A DNA stretch of 12,758 nt, from contig DATLGD010000108.1 in NCBI GenBank assembly GCA_035540755.1, forward strand, positions 1 to 12,758, written 5' to 3'. Source of the stretch: DATLGD01 sp035540755 (GTDB taxonomy: Bacteria; Actinomycetota; Actinomycetes; Mycobacteriales; SCTD01). The notes below the pieces were generated by a model that saw only the letters and a list, made by a program, of their open reading frames with translations, made no database searches and was not told the origin of the DNA. The translations under genes and the position numbers were made by a program. How positions within the stretch are numbered: position 1 is the stretch's first letter; each line of letters starts with the position of its first letter. This document shows, piece after piece, positions 12,244-12,758 of the stretch.

Positions 12244-12758
12244 TCAGCCGCCGCACTCCCCCTGGTTGTCGCGGGCCTGCGGCGAGTCGGAGTCGGCGCG
12301 GCCGCCCTGTGAGTACTCGTCGCCGCAAGTGACGGTCGGCGGCGCGGCGGCCGGCTTGGCCTCCACCGTCGCCCACCCGCGCAGCGTCTCGTTGTTGTTC
12401 GGCGCCGCGTTGTCGCGGTCGCCGTCGATGGTCACCTTGGCGCCGCTGGTGCCGCCCGTCACCCCGGCCCGTCCCTGCACCGGCGCCGCGACGGGCAGGC
12501 TGCCGCCCTCGGAGCACATGCCGACGCCGCCGCCCTGCGAGGCGTAGGCACGGATGCCGGTCGGGTTCGCCGGCGTGGGGCTGTTCGCGCTGCCGCACCG
12601 GACGTTGTTGGACCAGTAGGTGGCGGTGTACGTGGTCGCGCCGTTCTTGCAGTCGTTCGGGCCCGGCGCCGAGTAGTGGTTGTGGGCGGGTGCGCTGCAC
12701 GAGCGGGAGACCTTCTCCTGCTCGGTCGAGCCGTTGGCGTCGGCCAGTGCCGCGCCGC
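12244..12758 (-). CDS. unrecognised Cys-containing, probably exported protein (5' end cut by window edge)
   Basis: The frame enters from the right edge with no start in view and ends at TGA 12244, giving 170 C-terminal residues. I do not recognise a family for the main part. It is rich in Gly, Ala, Asn, Thr and Ser, and has six cysteines at fragment positions 20, 36, 54, 81, 144 and 168, enough for three disulfides. The Asn/Thr-rich 'TYTATYWSNNVRC' region and polar 'DRDNAAPNNNETLRG' stretch look extracytoplasmic. The first residues ('GAALADANGSTEQEKV') resemble the segment after the N-terminal helix of Tad/TadG-like pilus-assembly proteins. That is a weak guess needing the missing N-terminus. 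An internal ATG at fragment position 80 could be mistaken for a start, but the open frame and continuous Cys pattern argue for the longer protein. Tandem hairpins follow the stop. Confidence 0.65.
   Translation of the reverse strand, partial: GAALADANGSTEQEKVSRSCSAPAHNHYSAPGPNDCKNGATTYTATYWSNNVRCGSANSPTPANPTGIRAYASQGGGVGMCSEGGSLPVAAPVQGRAGVTGGTSGAKVTIDGDRDNAAPNNNETLRGWATVEAKPAAAPPTVTCGDEYSQGGRADSDSPQARDNQGECGG

Noticed and set aside
1..12758. CRISPR arrays, tRNA/rRNA genes, insertion sequences, phage or defence genes
   Set aside because: No regularly spaced repeats, no cloverleaf-like sequences and no transposase, integrase or nuclease motifs were found on either strand.

Overview
The window looks like chromosomal DNA from a very GC-rich actinobacterium. 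The signs are strong codon bias to G/C at third positions, mostly GTG starts, several apparently leaderless starts (a TANNNT -10 box 6-7 nt before GTG), and actinobacterial families throughout. Geodermatophilaceae-like or related free-living Actinobacteria would fit, but I cannot fix a genus. It is densely packed housekeeping and metabolic DNA: no tRNA, rRNA, CRISPR array, insertion sequence or phage gene was seen, and no gene-free stretch exceeds about 145 bp.

Layout. (1) 1-2014, minus: an AcdH-like acyl-CoA dehydrogenase whose stop overlaps the GTG of an IphP-type tyrosine phosphatase (cut by the left edge). (2) 2159-2683, plus: a GtrA-family membrane protein, divergent from (1) across a repeat-rich 144-bp gap. 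(3) 2732-4778, minus: a class III adenylyl cyclase with an Rv1264-like regulatory domain, then a Cys-type glutathione peroxidase and a coupled five-helix membrane protein. (4) 4839-5138, plus: a small membrane protein, tail-to-tail with a PH-domain membrane protein (5145-5681, minus). (5) 5732-6613, plus: a GerMN/Gmad2 lipoprotein whose stop overlaps that of birA (6603-7403, minus). (6) 7444-11153, plus: the acyl-CoA carboxylase block pccB - accE - accA3. (7) 11162-12115, minus: an EamA/DMT transporter. (8) 12244-12758, minus: the C-terminal part of an unrecognised Cys-containing, probably exported protein, followed by strong hairpins.

How the genes fit together. The core is a biotin-dependent acyl-CoA (propionyl/acetyl-CoA) carboxylase. 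PccB is the carboxyltransferase, AccE the small epsilon subunit and AccA3 the biotin carboxylase plus biotin carrier; divergent BirA attaches biotin to Lys549 of AccA3. The acyl-CoA dehydrogenase belongs to branched-chain amino acid and fatty acid breakdown, which supplies propionyl-CoA. From memory, neighbourhoods with acyl-CoA dehydrogenase, GtrA, PH-domain protein, birA, accD5, accE5 and accA3 occur in Mycobacterium tuberculosis (around Rv3274c-Rv3285), and a cyclase (cya) lies beside birA/pccB in Streptomyces coelicolor. The window is therefore largely a conserved actinobacterial neighbourhood.

I did not find a clearly new biological system. The items most worth checking are in non-coding or junction DNA: nested repeats between the dehydrogenase and gtrA, a perfect 16-bp palindrome between the PH-protein and lipoprotein genes, back-to-back leaderless promoters at the cyclase, and a 25-codon bridging ORF between pccB and accE.
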